Shown: one piece after another, positions 12,586 through 24,877 of the stretch
Layout: each line of letters begins with the position of its first letter
Numbering within the stretch: the first letter of the stretch is position 1
NCBI GenBank assembly: GCA_950295325.1
Contig: OX485804.1
Span: forward strand, 1,490,001 to 1,550,000
Length of the DNA stretch: 60,000 nucleotides
Source: Polytrichum commune
Lineage: Eukaryota > Streptophyta > Polytrichopsida > Polytrichales > Polytrichaceae
Direction: 5' to 3'
Made by a program: the position numbers and the translations under genes
Notes under the pieces: generated by a model
What the model saw: only the letters and a program-made list of their open reading frames with translations
Databases searched by the model: none
What the model was told of the DNA's origin: nothing

Positions 12586-15500
12586 TCAAAGAGATCGGAG
12601 GAGAGGATAGTCTCGGAGAAGCTCCCTCTCGCTCAGTGTGTCGTTCTCATTCTGAGGAGTCCACAGCACTTCCACAGCCTGCATGAATGCACATCACATT
12701 AGCACATCAGAAAGAATCTCCAGACTTTGAAAAATAGACTAACTCTTTTAGGTTGAGCAGATAGATCAAAATACAAGAGCCAGTGCATCGATGTGCAAAG
12801 TGATTTACGGTTTCAACCAGGAAATAAGAAATGTACTAGGAAGCTGGTGCAAAGAGCTTGACTACCCTCCTCAAAACCTGTAAACCAAAACCTTTCAGGA
12901 GGTCGGTCTCCGGTTTTAGGAAGGCAGTTGGGCTCATTGCACCAGCTTACTGGACATAACTCAAGCCTAGCTGGTTTTACTTTTAGGAGAGCTGAATACT
13001 CAGACTACGTGAGACTAAGATTGGATGCGTTGGTTTTAAAGTTGATGCACTTTTGAATTTTGGATTTGAGCTTTCATACTGTCCTGCAAAGAAATCCACG
13101 TAATTGAAGGTTGGAGGTTCCTGATTATGAAGCGTCTCCTCTTGGACAAAAAGAAGCTGACACATGGATGGGCTTGAACCTAAACCCCGTTACAGTCAGG
13201 GAGAACAAACCTGGATGCTGTCAACTGGTATTGAGCCCAATTTCCTGAGTGCTTCTTTCAGATCCGAGTTACCGTTGATGGTTGGTAACTTGAACTCCCC
13301 TTCAGCTGCTACCAAAATTGTCACCTGGTTTTGGTGAAAAAACAAAGGCAGTAAAGGTTAGCTTCAGAATTTACCCTCTGTGCCTGTCAGTTTCATACAA
13401 GATTGATTCTACCCATGGATGCCTTAGTTTCTAAGTGCCACATGCCATTTTTGTCATTGGTTTTAAAGTGGTTATGAAACCTATGTACCACCTTGAAATT
13501 GATTACTTCATCACATGAATCTCCGTAACTGACCATAACGTACAGTAAGCCTAACTTATCCCCCAGCAATCCATTGAACGATGAAACTATTCGGAGTAAC
13601 TGGCAATTCAGATTGTGTAAAAACAGAATTTCTGGGCTTCAAGAGCTTACCACAATGTACTCGTTGTTGAATCTCTGGGCCTTGGGCGCTCCCATCATCC
13701 GTTTCCTCAAGTTGTTCACATTCACAAGTGTTTCCTCGTCAAACTTTCCTCTCTCTTCCAGAGATAGCTGGTTGAACCGCTCCTCTCCTAGATTGATTGA
13801 CCTCTTAATGTCATGCTGGAAAAAAGCACCCAAATACAAATTTTTAACTCATTACATGCTGCACCAATCCGACTTGCACTACACTGGGCCTACGCTTAGA
13901 GACAGCTACTGTAACAGTAGCATTCAAACACTGCAAACCACGAAAGAATGGTCTATTCAGCAAGGGATTCGCCACATACTGATGAAAGTCCAGAGATGCA
14001 ATAATCTGGATGACGCATCAATGCCAAGCATGTTTCTGCAAAGACAATCCCACCAGTGTCAAAATTTAGAATCTTTCTTGAGACTAAGTTGAAATGATGA
14101 AGGACATGATGCAACCCTAACGTTCATCACCTCTGTTCAATATCCAGGCCAGGAGTCAATGGTACCGCTGGTAAAAAATAGTACATCTACCCCGTTTCTA
14201 GATACTGGGATAGAGGTGGTGAACTTCAGGGGTCCCTGTAACTCCTGTCAATCAGAATTGTCAAGCAAAACAGGACTGAGTCGTGCTTCCATATCAATGA
14301 AAGAGCTCAATGAAAACCAGTAAGTACCACTGACCTGTTAGAACATAGTGCAAGCCAGATGCTGTTGTTGTATCAGCCTGAGCGGCAATCCTATCAAGGT
14401 CTTGCTGTAGGGTGCGTGCCATGCCCAATAACCCTACCTGGAACCCCAAAAATGATGATCAAGAATCAAAACCCACAACTGGATTCCCATCGCTTCCCGT
14501 CTTAACTTCCTCAGAGAGCTCTCAGTACTTTGATTTCTCGGAAGTGACTCATCCCTCCTCAAAGTGTAGAAATGATCAAAATTGTTCAGATCCTAACCTA
14601 CTCCGACTTCATGACCATCAACAAGGTGGGACCCAGTCAAATGAACAGTTGAAAATCATTTATGGCTTCGGATATCTAAAGGAACTTCTACATTCCTACG
14701 AGTAAACGCCATAGTACTCATGTGGTAAGTTACAATCATAGCGTCATTTACTCAACCTGATTCGAGGATATCACATGTGTGATGCCAGCCACCGACCTAA
14801 AACCATTGAATATAATGTTTGCAAGAATCTACAGTCCCAAATGTACCGCGTCACATCCAGTAGTTATTATAAGCATATCTAGTAAATCGGCTAACGCAAC
14901 GCCGTGGGCCCAGACTCTATTAAGCTCAAGCTCCAGCTCAAGCTTGCAAGCTTGGTGGGCCAAGGTTGAACAATTTGGACGCGTACATGAGCCTGACACT
15001 GTTGGAGCTATTGCTGGTCCTTGTTTTGAATTATTTTCCAAAGTTCAAGTCCGAACTTCCAGAAATTGTAGTCAATATCAGACTTAAAGAATCTACAATT
15101 CGAGTTCAGTGTAAGGGCTCAAAGTTTCTTTAACTATGCCCAATAAACTTGCAAGCTTAAGCTTGAGCTTGAGCTCAAGCTCAAGTTGTGTATCATTCTG
15201 CATGGCTCTACAGTACCAAACCAAACCAAACCACCTCCAACTGAGTGATGATTCATCAATGCTCCATGATCCACTCTGTTAAGACATATTATAACCCCAG
15301 ATGGCAAGTAATTGCATCATGATGTCAATAAAAACATAATATTACTCAGCGTTCAGCTCTCCTTCCGTGGGCCCTCAGAATAACAGTGAGATGCTCGAAA
15401 TGCTACGCCAGGAGACTCAGATTCAGACTGAACTCCCAGCATCTCACTATTAGATTCTGAGGGCCCACGTCGCTGAGTAATGTTATGAACCCTTTTCCTG

Positions 15501-16235
15501 ATTGGCGTTCACAGGTAATTCTCTCACTCAAATTTCATGTGAGATAAATTGGTGGGAGAAAGAGCAATCATTCATACTCACCTGTAACTTCAGGACGGTA
15601 AACTTCTGCGTGCTGGTGAGCAATGAGCCGCCCTCAGACCGCTCCGACACGAACCCATAGATGGCCTGCAACATGATGAACCCCAAAATAACAAGGAAGA
15701 AGACACTACCACCTCCAAGCCCGATCCCGTAAGCAGGTGCAGCGTACAAGCTCGGACCGAAGAATGGCGATGGCGCCGCGTAAGGAACAGCATAAGAAAA
15801 TCCAGGGTTGGGAGCAATGTATTGTCTGGGCATTGCGTATCCTCCACCTCCTCCGGAATAAGATCTGCTGGGAGCAGAGTAGCTCTTGGAAGAGAAGGAG
15901 CTTCCACCTCCCCCTACTCTGCCTCCCACCCTTCCCCCTCCGGCTGCCATAGCTGACTCAGGGTTATGTTGCAATAAAAGGAGAGCAAGGAGCCCCGCAA
16001 GTGCTGGCTTAGCTAATTTCTCCCCCATGCTCTTCACCATGTGCACTATCCCTTGCTCATGCTTTTGATGATGTCCTGAGTCTTCTTGTTTCGTAATTTC
16101 CACATTCCAAAAGCTTCTTGCTGCGAATGGTACCTGTGCTGCCGGCCTTCGGCTAGATGGGCTTGCCTTGCGAAGCGAGGGTAAGAATTGAGCTGTGCCT
16201 GCTAGAAACTGTGACTGGCCGCTTGCCAGTGCCAT
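12586..16235 (-). CDS. FLAP1: FLAP1-like thylakoid protein, DUF1517 family
   Basis: Family role: fluctuating-light acclimation, tuning non-photochemical quenching in chloroplast membranes. Exons on the - strand: 16235-15582, 14437-14335, 14035-13980, 13815-13651, 13324-13211, 12678-12586. All junctions are GT-AG and the phases agree, giving 394 residues, the normal family size. Residues 1-60 look like a transit peptide, and 75-97 is a hydrophobic stretch ending SAMA (possible thylakoid processing site). A Gly/Ser/Tyr-rich linker follows, then a TM segment at about 177-196. The DUF1517 core carries RHPDYCIS, RFNQLSLEERGKFDEETLVN and AVEVLWTPQNENDTLSEREL. I chose MALASG as start; an in-frame Met 17 codons upstream (16286) is possible. 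Intron 1 carries a MITE at 15335-15487. Confidence 0.93.
15335..15487. mobile_element. MITE family M1, copy 1 (in FLAP1-like intron 1)
   Basis: Near-palindromic element. The outer arms share CATAAYATTACTCAGCG, the inner arms GTGGGCCCTCAGAAT, then TAGTGAGATGCT. A second copy with the same arms is at 42611-42748. No coding capacity and no clear target duplication are seen. Confidence 0.8.
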
Positions 16236-17504
16236 CTTCCCAATTCCAATTCCAATTTGAATTCCTCCAGGAGCTCTGCAGTTCAATCTCTATGTCTACA
16301 ATCTACAACACTGTTCGGCCAAGCTATGTCAATCACCGACCAATGCAGCTTCTCAAAACCTTACACCTCAAACTTTAAACCTGGAACCCTCAGGTGCAAT
16401 TCCTCAACCCTGCCTCCAACCATAAACTCGCAAAGCTCAAATTCTGCTTTAATTTCGTCTGACTCCTCGGCCCCAGTGGTGTGAATTGCGTCCTTGAGTA
16501 CCTGCAACAAGATAATCTTCGCAGATTCTTCAACTCTATTCCCAAGAAAACTACACCTTTGGGTCAGTGAATGCACATTCCACTGCAGGCAAAATAGCGG
16601 TGCAACTTCCAACCTTCAACCTTCAATTTCTGTCGCCTTGTCAACAGAGATTGATTTGGGACCCAATTTGACCCTTCTTCCGAAATTTGGATTCAGAAGA
16701 GCGATCGGCTAACAAACCTTCAAGAGTTCCAAGACGTTCACTGGGCCTTAATGATTCTACTTGGAAATAAAACTATCCACAACTTCAAGGGCCCTTTACA
16801 TGCCGATTGTGGTAAACGAAAGCGGTGCAATCTGTCACCTTGGATGTGACACCCTGTCCCAGACGGATTGAATGCAATGCAATGCAACTCCTTCGTCTTA
16901 TTCGTCTCCCTCTCCTTCTGGTGGTGGATGAAAGCGGTGCAACAAAGGGGTTTTGGGTTCCAGAAGCAGACAGAGAACAACCGGTGAATTTTGAGGTTGT
17001 GGTGCTGAGATTTGGGTCGTTGGATGCGGGAGACAGAACGAACGAATGTGGAGAGGACTCGTGTGATATTTTGGGGAGGTTTGTGGAGGGGAGGGATCGG
17101 TGGATGCAGAGCGGAAGCAGACGAACAAGAAAGACGACGACGACGACGAACAAGAAGCTCCCAGAGTTTAGACAAACTCGAGCGTGTGTGGCCTCTCTCC
17201 CTCCCTCCTTGCTCTTGGATAAGGCTTCCTTTCCTTTCCATTTCTTTCCTTTCGTGTCCTTTCCTTTCTCTTTTCTTTTCTTTTCTCTTCTCTCCTCTTC
17301 TTTACTTTCAGGCTTTCCATTTCTTTTCTTTTCTTTTCTTTGCTCTTCTCTTCTTTACTTTCAGGCTTTCCTATTCTTTCATCTTTCGACTTTCGTTGCT
17401 TTTTCCGTGTCAGTCTTTAAGGTTTGGGCCCGGGAGCAGTGTAAGGCAGATGGGGGATTTGTGTTCACAACACCCAAGGTACATGGTGTTATTTGGTTAC
17501 TTTT
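16236..17504. other. Upstream region of the FLAP1-like gene with pyrimidine-rich tract
   Basis: This is the 5' flank of the - strand gene. Bases 17220-17380 form a CTTTT/TTTCC-rich tract containing a duplicated block (TTTACTTTCAGGCTTTCC, at about 17300 and 17355). Long overlapping ORFs on both strands here are low-complexity and are not called as genes. Confidence 0.5.
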
Positions 17505-17660
17505 CTAAATCGGACACCCATACAGTATATTGACTGGTGTGTGTTAGAACAAATATTTCAAAAAGACACATGTTTAAAAAATATTGGACTATGTCTTCAG
17601 ATTTTATTAATTGTTCCTTACTAAATACAACCTAATGAACACAATTGAGAGGACCTATGT
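17505..17660 (+). repeat. Dispersed repeat family R1, degenerate copy e
   Basis: Retains the R1 order: a cacccatacagtatattgac-like block, a region like AAAAAGACACATG, and GAGAGGACCTATGTATTTAG. It is more diverged than copies b and c. Confidence 0.4.
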
Positions 17661-17692
17661 ATTTAGTCAAGGAATGAACAAACATACATTTT

Positions 17693-17693
<1 letters not shown>

Positions 17694-17774
<81 letters not shown>
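17694..17774. repeat. (GA)n microsatellite
   Basis: An uninterrupted GA dinucleotide run of about 40 units. Confidence 0.98.
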
Positions 17775-17775
<1 letters not shown>

Positions 17776-18957
17776 CCAACTGTAGGCTAGTGTGAGTGAG
17801 GGATGCTTCACCTTGAGGATAGCCGTGAGCTCATATGTGAACCTGAAGCGGGCTTATCAAGTAGGGTTTTGGAACAAGTGCTACTTCCAATATAATAACT
17901 AAATTAGGGGAGGTCCGATTTTTGTTGATGCCTCATTGTAGATATGCCAATGCAACACAAGTTTTTTTCTTGTGTAAATCTAGTTGTTAGAAGTCGGAGA
18001 ACATGTAAAGCAAACCAAATAAGACCCAAATACCTTACCATCATGGAGGGTGAAAATGTTGATTTCTATACAAACTCTAAGAACAATAATTTTAGATAAA
18101 TTAACACTTGAATCAAGGTCAAAGATCCCAAATTTGTCTACTAAGATGAATAAAGGATCAATAAGCAATATTTAGATGGGAGCAAATATTTTCAACACCC
18201 CCAATGATTGGTGTTGGGAAGCAAAATCCGCAAATGGGCCTTACATGGTGTGAGCCCAAAATGGTGCCCACATGTGGTGATTAACTCTTCAAAACCAATT
18301 TTAGTTTGACTTTGAGGTGTTATGACTATTCACAAAACATAAAAAGAGTGAAGTGTGGTGTGGATTTAAGTTTAGGCATTAGAATGTGTTGTGTAGTTAT
18401 TTCAAGGTTTGATTTCAATAAGAGGATGCCTTGATTATGTGAGTAAAGGGTAAGGTGAGGCAAGGTGAGCTCCGCGGGTTAAATGCCCACTTTTGGATCC
18501 ACTTTGTTAGTTTAGGAAGAAGGAAGCTTGGTGGATGGGGATTAGTCCCTACTTTGGAGGAGAGGGTTAAAGGATTGTGATTGGAGGTGCTAATCCCCTC
18601 ACCCTATCCTCACCTCTCTCTCTCTCTCCCTCTCTCCCTCTCTCCCTCTTTGCTACTTAAGGTGTTTTTTCTCTCATTTGCCTCTCTCTCCATCAAGCGC
18701 TCTCAAGGGAGCAAGCTCTTAAGAGCTTGAGCCACGTGTGTGAGACATTAGTTCTTAGTGAAGTTAGTTAGTTAAGCTTACTCTCTCACCTCTCACACTT
18801 GGGATAAGCTCTTAGCATTAGACATAATGTTAGGGATTAGGTAGTTAAACATTTAGAATTAAGAGGTTGGAATTAGTTGGTTAGTTGGAAGATTATCTTG
18901 AGTTAGTGGAAGTCTTCATTAGTGGGTGGGGTGACTAGTTTAAGATTTAGATAGTTT

Positions 18958-19440
18958 CTGGTTACAGTAGACTGCAGCAGCCGGGAGCTGAATTCCCAAG
19001 CTTCACTAAGCTGTTGGTTCTGGTTACAGTAGACTGCAGCAGCCGGGAGCTGAATTTCCCACTACACTAAGCTGCTGGTTCTGGTTACAGTAGACTGCAG
19101 CAGCCGGGAGCTGAATTCCCAAGCTTCACTAAGCTGCTGGTTCTGGTTACAGTAGACTGCAGCAGCCGGGAGCTGAATTCCCAAGCTTCACTAAGCTGCT
19201 GGTTCTGGTTACAGTAGACTGCAGCAGCCGGGAGCTGAATTCCCAAGCTTCACTAAGCTACTGGTTCTGGTTACAGTAGACTGCAGCCGCTGGAGCTGAA
19301 TTTCCAACTACACTAAGCTACTGGTTCTGGTTACAGTAGACTGCAGCCGCTGGAGCTGAATTTCCAACTACACTAAGCTGCTGGTTTCTGGTTACAGTAG
19401 ACTGCAGCAGCCAGGAGCTGAATTTCCACTACATTAAGAT
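18958..19440. repeat. ~62-bp tandem minisatellite, 8 copies
   Basis: The unit contains CTGGTTACAGTAGACTGCAG, CCGGGAGCTGAATTC and TTCACTAAGCTGCTGGTT. Two sub-types (AGCAGCCGGGAGC and CCGCTGGAGC) occur in blocks, which points to local unit amplification. It lies in the left part of the large element. Confidence 0.95.
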
Positions 19441-19879
19441 GGATTACTAGGCTACATACTGGGAGTCGGTTGAGTTATTAGCCTATGCCCATGAAGCTAC
19501 AGTGGGTGGTTAATTAGTGGAAGTAAGCAAGGAGGAAATTACTCATTAACTAATGGGTACTAGTCGCAACAATTCATTTAGACTATCTAGAGGTTAGCAA
19601 GGCTAGCTCAAGTAGTAAGTATTAGCACATAAAAAACTAGGTCACATTAGGCCAGATAGATAGATAGAAACTCCGGTCCCTTTTTAGGGGCCGGCGTGAA
19701 TGGAGTGTCCGTTCGTAATGCCAACAACCCGATGCCCACAGGACATGGGGAAGCTGGGACAAAACTACTCTCCTCTTTCGAGGATGGACACTATAGTAAC
19801 CGAGAAACAAATAACGTGGGCCGATCATGGCCCACGGCGGTGCATGCCTTTTAGGTATAATTAGTGTTTTTGTTATGAG

Positions 19880-20000
19880 AGTGAACGCCAAGTCATGATT
19901 CCTCGGTTGGTTGTGGGAGGATGTTTGAGTTAAGACGTTCCGGGTTCGATTTCAGTCGAGTCCGTATGATCGTCTAAAATGTAACGCGTGACTTGGTGCT
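19880..20000 (+). other. Possible tRNA-related (SINE-like) segment
   Basis: Contains GACGTTCCGGGTTCGATTTC, close to a Pol III B box (GGTTCGANNCC, one mismatch), after a CCTCGGTTGGTTGTGGGAGG stretch. No cloverleaf could be drawn, so it is not called as a tRNA gene. Confidence 0.25.
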
Positions 20001-20087
20001 GCAAGTGAGTAAAAAGCAGGAATTTGTACCAACCAACCGGCACCAATCCCTCATTCTGAGCTGTAAATAGATACTAAATATTATATA

Positions 20088-20129
<42 letters not shown>

Positions 20130-20136
20130 GTGGGTT

Positions 20137-20868
20137 TTATGGAGGGTCTAAGTTTTGGGGGAGCGGTTGGTGGTTTTCAATTCTCCTCTTATGGAGGAGG
20201 ATGGACATGGCATATTGTATTACAATGGTATTAATGTTTTTAAAGGTATTTTTGATGGTAACCAGGGGTATTTTGAGATTTTCTTCTAGTATTTTCATAG
20301 ATGGGATGTGGGCCGTAGCTCGGGCCCCAGCTGTGATGACAATAAGTGGTTCGATTTTCCATCCTCTGGAAGCAATACTATCAATCAAAGGTTTGTATTT
20401 GTTGTTTTTTGCTTCTATTGTTTCTGGGGAAAATCTGTCGTTACAATATGTGAATTCAATAAATTGTATGGTGAGGTTAGGGTCAATGTCAATGGGAGGG
20501 TCATTTTGATATGGTAATCCTTTAACGCAGAGTATATCAGGTCGAAATCTTGCGTTGCAATGACATCTTTGTGTGTTACATGTACAGGGGAGTAGCCAAT
20601 TGGGGACTGTATTTTCTTGGGGGTTATTATTGAAGGTACCGGCATTCATGAGAGTAAAGCATCGGGATTTTTCGGACGAGATTAGAAGCTTCCTAATTTC
20701 TCCGACTGCTTTGTTATGTCTTTTAATTCGTAGTGAGTGTATATGTTGTTGGTTGCATTTCAGTAGAACATGTAGCCAAGTGTCTGGATCGTTTGAATTG
20801 CATATAGGGCATGTGATAGAGGGGTACCTCTGGTGACTGAAGAACATTTGTTTTCTAGCATTACCCAT
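20137..20868 (-). pseudogene. LINE ORF2 C-terminus: CCHC finger and restriction-like endonuclease
   Basis: Shows CPIC-x8-WLHV-x3-C (zinc finger), then RIKRHNKAV (the RHN motif of R2-type RLE), RFRPDILCVKG (the R-P-D motif), IQFIEFTYCND (acidic residue) and EAKNNKYKPL (Lys). This order matches the R2/Dualen restriction-like endonuclease. It is separated from the RNase H part only by the in-frame TGA at 20875. Confidence 0.8.
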
Positions 20869-20874
20869 GTATGT

Positions 20875-21810
20875 TCATGTACGGAATTTAATAAGGCATG
20901 ATTTTTGTTTGTCTGTGATTAAGGGATTTGTCCAGAATTCGTTGGACAGTTCTTTGTCAATGTCTCTATTTTCTGTCCATTTACACGTGTTGGGGGTTTG
21001 TGTGGCCATGATTGCTATATTGGTTTCCCTATCATATTTTTTAATTTGTTTTTCTAAGAATCTTACTGGGCCTTTGTCTGGGACGTCTGCCATCGAGGCC
21101 CAGACGTCCTTTTGGTAATAGTACGGGATGGCGTGGGCATGTTCGTATGGGTGGATGGCAATTCTGTGTTCTAATTCTAACCCGGCTTTTGCTAGTTTAT
21201 CCGCTTTTTCATTACCGTCAATGTTGATGTGTGCTCTGACTTTGTATAGTGTGATTGGTTGTGTACGGTCTTGGAGGATTTTTACCATGGAGTTGAGTGT
21301 GGTTTGGTCGGGGTGACTATTATGGAGAGTGGGGTGTTTAATTTGTGTATTGAGTAGGTATAATACGTTTAGACTGTCTGTGAATATGTATGCGGGTTCA
21401 TTAGGGAATTTTGTATTGATGATTCTTAGTGTTTTGTGTATAGCCATCATTTCTGCACGTAGTATGTTTTGATGCCCATGGAGTCTTTTGGCGATATTTA
21501 AGCCTTTGGGGCTATAGATACCGTATCCAGCTCTTTCTCTTCTCCATACCCCAGGGGCAATTTCTTTGGGTTTTATAAAGGATCCGTCCGTGTAGTAGCT
21601 AAATTGGGGGTGGAATTTTAGCGGTAAGTTAGTTTGGTAGTTTGGAAGTTGTGGGGTGGGGATATTATTGTGTAGGGGTGTGTTTGGGTAGTTTGATTTA
21701 GCCCATTTTTTACTAGGGTTAACGGTGGTGTTTAGAGGGGTGGGTGGTGCAGTTTGTGTGTGACTTTGTAGTATTTGGAAGTTATTTGCTGTGTCGCTTA
21801 TTAATTTCAT
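20875..21810 (-). pseudogene. LINE ORF2: RNase H domain
   Basis: RNase H1-type domain with the catalytic set visible: FSYYTDGSF (Asp), ILRAEMMAIHK (Glu), YIFTDSLNVLY (Asp) and INIDGNEKADKLAKAG (Asp). It is in the same frame as the RT segment; the in-frame TGA at 22351 separates them. Between RT and RNase H there are about 130 codons of unassigned sequence containing TITILISPDTNWYQN. Confidence 0.85.
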
Positions 21811-22350
21811 TTGTTCGTAGGTGCCTATGTTATTGTTTTGGTGATGGATACAAAATATTTGTATGGTAGATGGTTCTTTTCTTGTGGTATTGAGCTCGGA
21901 GGGTATTGTGGGTTCCTCATACGTGATTGTATCAGCGGCGAAATGGGCAATGACGTGTGTGACTGGGAATGGGCCTGTGTGTGGGTTGGAGTTTTGGTAC
22001 CAATTAGTATCCGGAGATATAAGTATAGTGATTGTATATGGATCATTTTGGGCCGCTATGCGCGCCCAGTGAATAGCTTGTTGTAGGTCTGTTGTATTAT
22101 GAGGGTGTGCGTAACCGATTCCTTGCCATTTATGGTCAAACGCTTTACCTAGGGATCCAAATATTATGTCTCGCGAGAATGGTGAGTAGAATTGGGTGAA
22201 TTGTGTGGGGCATGTAACTGGGGATGAAAAATATGAGTGGTTAATATTGAATGTTGTAATCAGGAGATCTAATATTTGGGTTGGTATTGTATATTGGGCT
22301 CGTTTGAGTGGGTCATTTTTTGGGATACGGTATTTGTACCTTTGGTATAA

Positions 22351-24760
22351 TCAAACAATTTCAGTTTCGAACGATTGGGTAGATGGTTCTAGACCGTGTG
22401 TGTTGTTTTTTGCCAATTGGTATTGTTTCCATAGCCATGTTAGTCTAGCTTTCGGGATGGTAATGAGGTGTCGGCCATTGTCTTCGTATATGTGAGCGAC
22501 ATCGAATTGTGTTTGGATGGTATCAGAGTTTGTTTCGATGTCGTTTTCTGGGTTGCATTCATTAATAAAGATATGTGCTAGTGGAATTATTGTGGTTGGT
22601 GTGACGTATCTTGTGTCTCTATGTTGTTCTGTGGAGAAGTAGGTATTAATTATGTTTGAAAAATGTTTGTGTTGTCTTTCTTTGTAGTAATGAATAAGTA
22701 GGTCTGTGTTGTGATTACATGTGTTGGCTTCACAGTAGGGGTATAGGTCCCTTTGAGTTCGCCATTTGTTATATGTGTTGTTATTTGTTGTAGTCCATTG
22801 ACATAAGTACGACGTGACTGTTCTTTTTATTCCGTTATGGTCATTGGATTGTTTTTGTTTATGATCGATTATTTTGTGTATGGGGAATTGTCGGGGGTCT
22901 TTAAGCATGTTGTTGGGAGGAGGGGGTAGAGGGGGGATGGGGAGGTTAGGGGGGTGTACGGGGGCGGTTGGTGGGTGTGGTAGGATATTGTGGTGTCTTA
23001 TTATATATTTATTTTTTAGGGATCTTAGTGGATGGTGTTGTTGGCATGGTAGGGGGCATTGATTTCCAGGAGGGTGGCAAAATAATTGATTAGCTATATT
23101 AAGTGCGCTTTTGATAAGTTTAGAAGGAGTGAAGTGGTAGATTTTGAATTCGTCCGGGTTCATTAGAATGGTACCATTAGGCATGGTAATTTGGTCTAGT
23201 GTGATTATATTATGTACAAGTAGTTTGTGTAGTAATTTAAGTGAGGTGTTGGGATTTAGGCCATAAAGCATTTGTGCTTCCTGCATCCATGCAGTTTCAA
23301 GTGGGGATGGGGTTAGTAGAAAATTGTTTATTGTACTTTTTAGGTGGACTCCGGCTTTATGTTTGAGCAAGAATAATGTTCTAGTGATGGGTGATCTAAC
23401 ACAGTGGTGGTATTTAATGCGGGTGATTTCCTTAGAGCCCCCATATTTGGCGAGTATGAATTGAAGTAGATCAACATATATTTTCCCAATTCTACCTTTA
23501 TCATTGAGTGCGTTTTGTAGTTGTTCTCCAATGCATCTTAAATAGGCATTTTGTAGTGAGAATGCTTCGATTCCGAATAGATTGTGTGGGAGTTGTGTAG
23601 CGATGTTAGATGTGCATTTGGGTATTCCGCATATCGTTTTGTGAAGTGCTATGATTTTTTTATCGAGTTTTTTGATAGCTGGTATGAAGTATGGCACTGC
23701 GTAGAAGGTGTATGCTATTCCAGCACGTATGACTGTATCTGCCATGTTTATTTTTTGTTTCATAGTAGCTGGGCATGTTACAAGGGCTTGACACTGTTTT
23801 AATACTTTAGCTGTAGTGATATTTATTTGTGTTTTCCATTTGAGTGATGGTGCAAGATTTATTCCTAGATACGTGTATGGTTCATGTTGGTTTAAGACTG
23901 GTATAGGTTGGTTTCTGTAGTTGATATTGGTAGATTGGATTAGGGCTTTAAAGGTTGTGGGGTGAAGTTTGGATTTGTTTGGGCATCCAGTTATTGCGCA
24001 TTTGGATATTCCAAGATCCATTCCTGCCCATTCGCAGAATTTGTCTAGTTTGTTGAGTTGTGTTTGTAGTGCCTCTAGTTTATTGGCGATTGCTGCTAGG
24101 TCATCTGCATATGCTGCTGATGAAATTGTAATTTTAGATGTACCAAAAGTGTATCCATTATTCCCTTGTTGTAGCCATCTGAGGAGGGGTTCTAGGAATA
24201 TGATAAATAGATATAGGCTAAGGGTATCACCTTGTATTGTACCTCTTTGAATGGGGATTGGTAAGGTTTTACCGAAGTGTTCACCAGTGAATATTGTTGA
24301 GGATTGTGAATATATGTTTCCTATGAGATTTATGGAGTCAGTGGGATATCCCAGATCTTTCATTATGGCTAAAAGTCTGACGTGATCAATGGAGCCGAAG
24401 GCGTTTTTGAAGTCAATGTAAAGAATATATATCTTGGTTCGTGAGTCTTGCGTCTTCAAGCGCTGCGATTAATAATTGGATTTGCCTAGAAGTGCTTCTC
24501 TCTGCTCTAAACCCTTCTTGACTATCGTGTAATATTTGGTATTTTTCTCCATACGCTGATAGGATAGAAGTTAATGTACTCGTGTAGAATTTATATATGG
24601 TGTTAGCTAGTGCAATAGGTCTATGGTTTGTTAGTTGTGATGGGTGACCTTTTTTGTATAGTAAAACTGTTAGACTGGTTTTCCATGATGCAGGGATTTG
24701 TTTTTGTTTATAACAATGTTTAAAAAATAAGAAGAGTAATTTATGGAAGCGTGGAGGCAT
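22351..24760 (-). pseudogene. LINE ORF2: reverse transcriptase and chromodomain-like segment
   Basis: 24760-24413 holds the finger part (SLTVLLYKKGHPSQLTNHRP, SQEGFRAERSTSRQ). 24459-22351 continues it in another frame after a shift near 24450. Palm motifs: ILYIDFKNAFGSIDH, IQRGTIQGDTLS and AAYADDLAAI (the YADD box). Downstream, near 22905-22730, QFPIHKIIDHK...YLCQW...YNKW resembles a chromodomain. Pro/His-rich linkers lie between. Confidence 0.88.
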
Positions 24761-24877
24761 GTTTTTTAGAATTGAATTGGGTATTTTGTCTGGGCCTGGG
24801 GTTTTGTTATTACTTAGGTTTTTAAGACAAAAGTCGTATATTTCTTGGTCAAAATACGTGTGTAGAGGGGTTTGGGG

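Noticed and set aside
12152-12610. 152-codon ORF on the + strand
   Set aside because: It overlaps the last FLAP1-like exon in antisense, is Lys-rich from an A-rich run, and has no recognised domain.
13574-14092. 172-codon ORF on the + strand
   Set aside because: Antisense shadow of FLAP1-like exons 3 and 4.
16738-17533. Long overlapping ORFs (167-227 codons) on both strands
   Set aside because: They arise from pyrimidine-rich low-complexity DNA (Phe/Ser/Leu runs), show no domain, and overlap one another in several frames.
18958-19440. CRISPR-like repeat array
   Set aside because: The repeats are contiguous 62-bp units without spacers, in a plant genome: a minisatellite.
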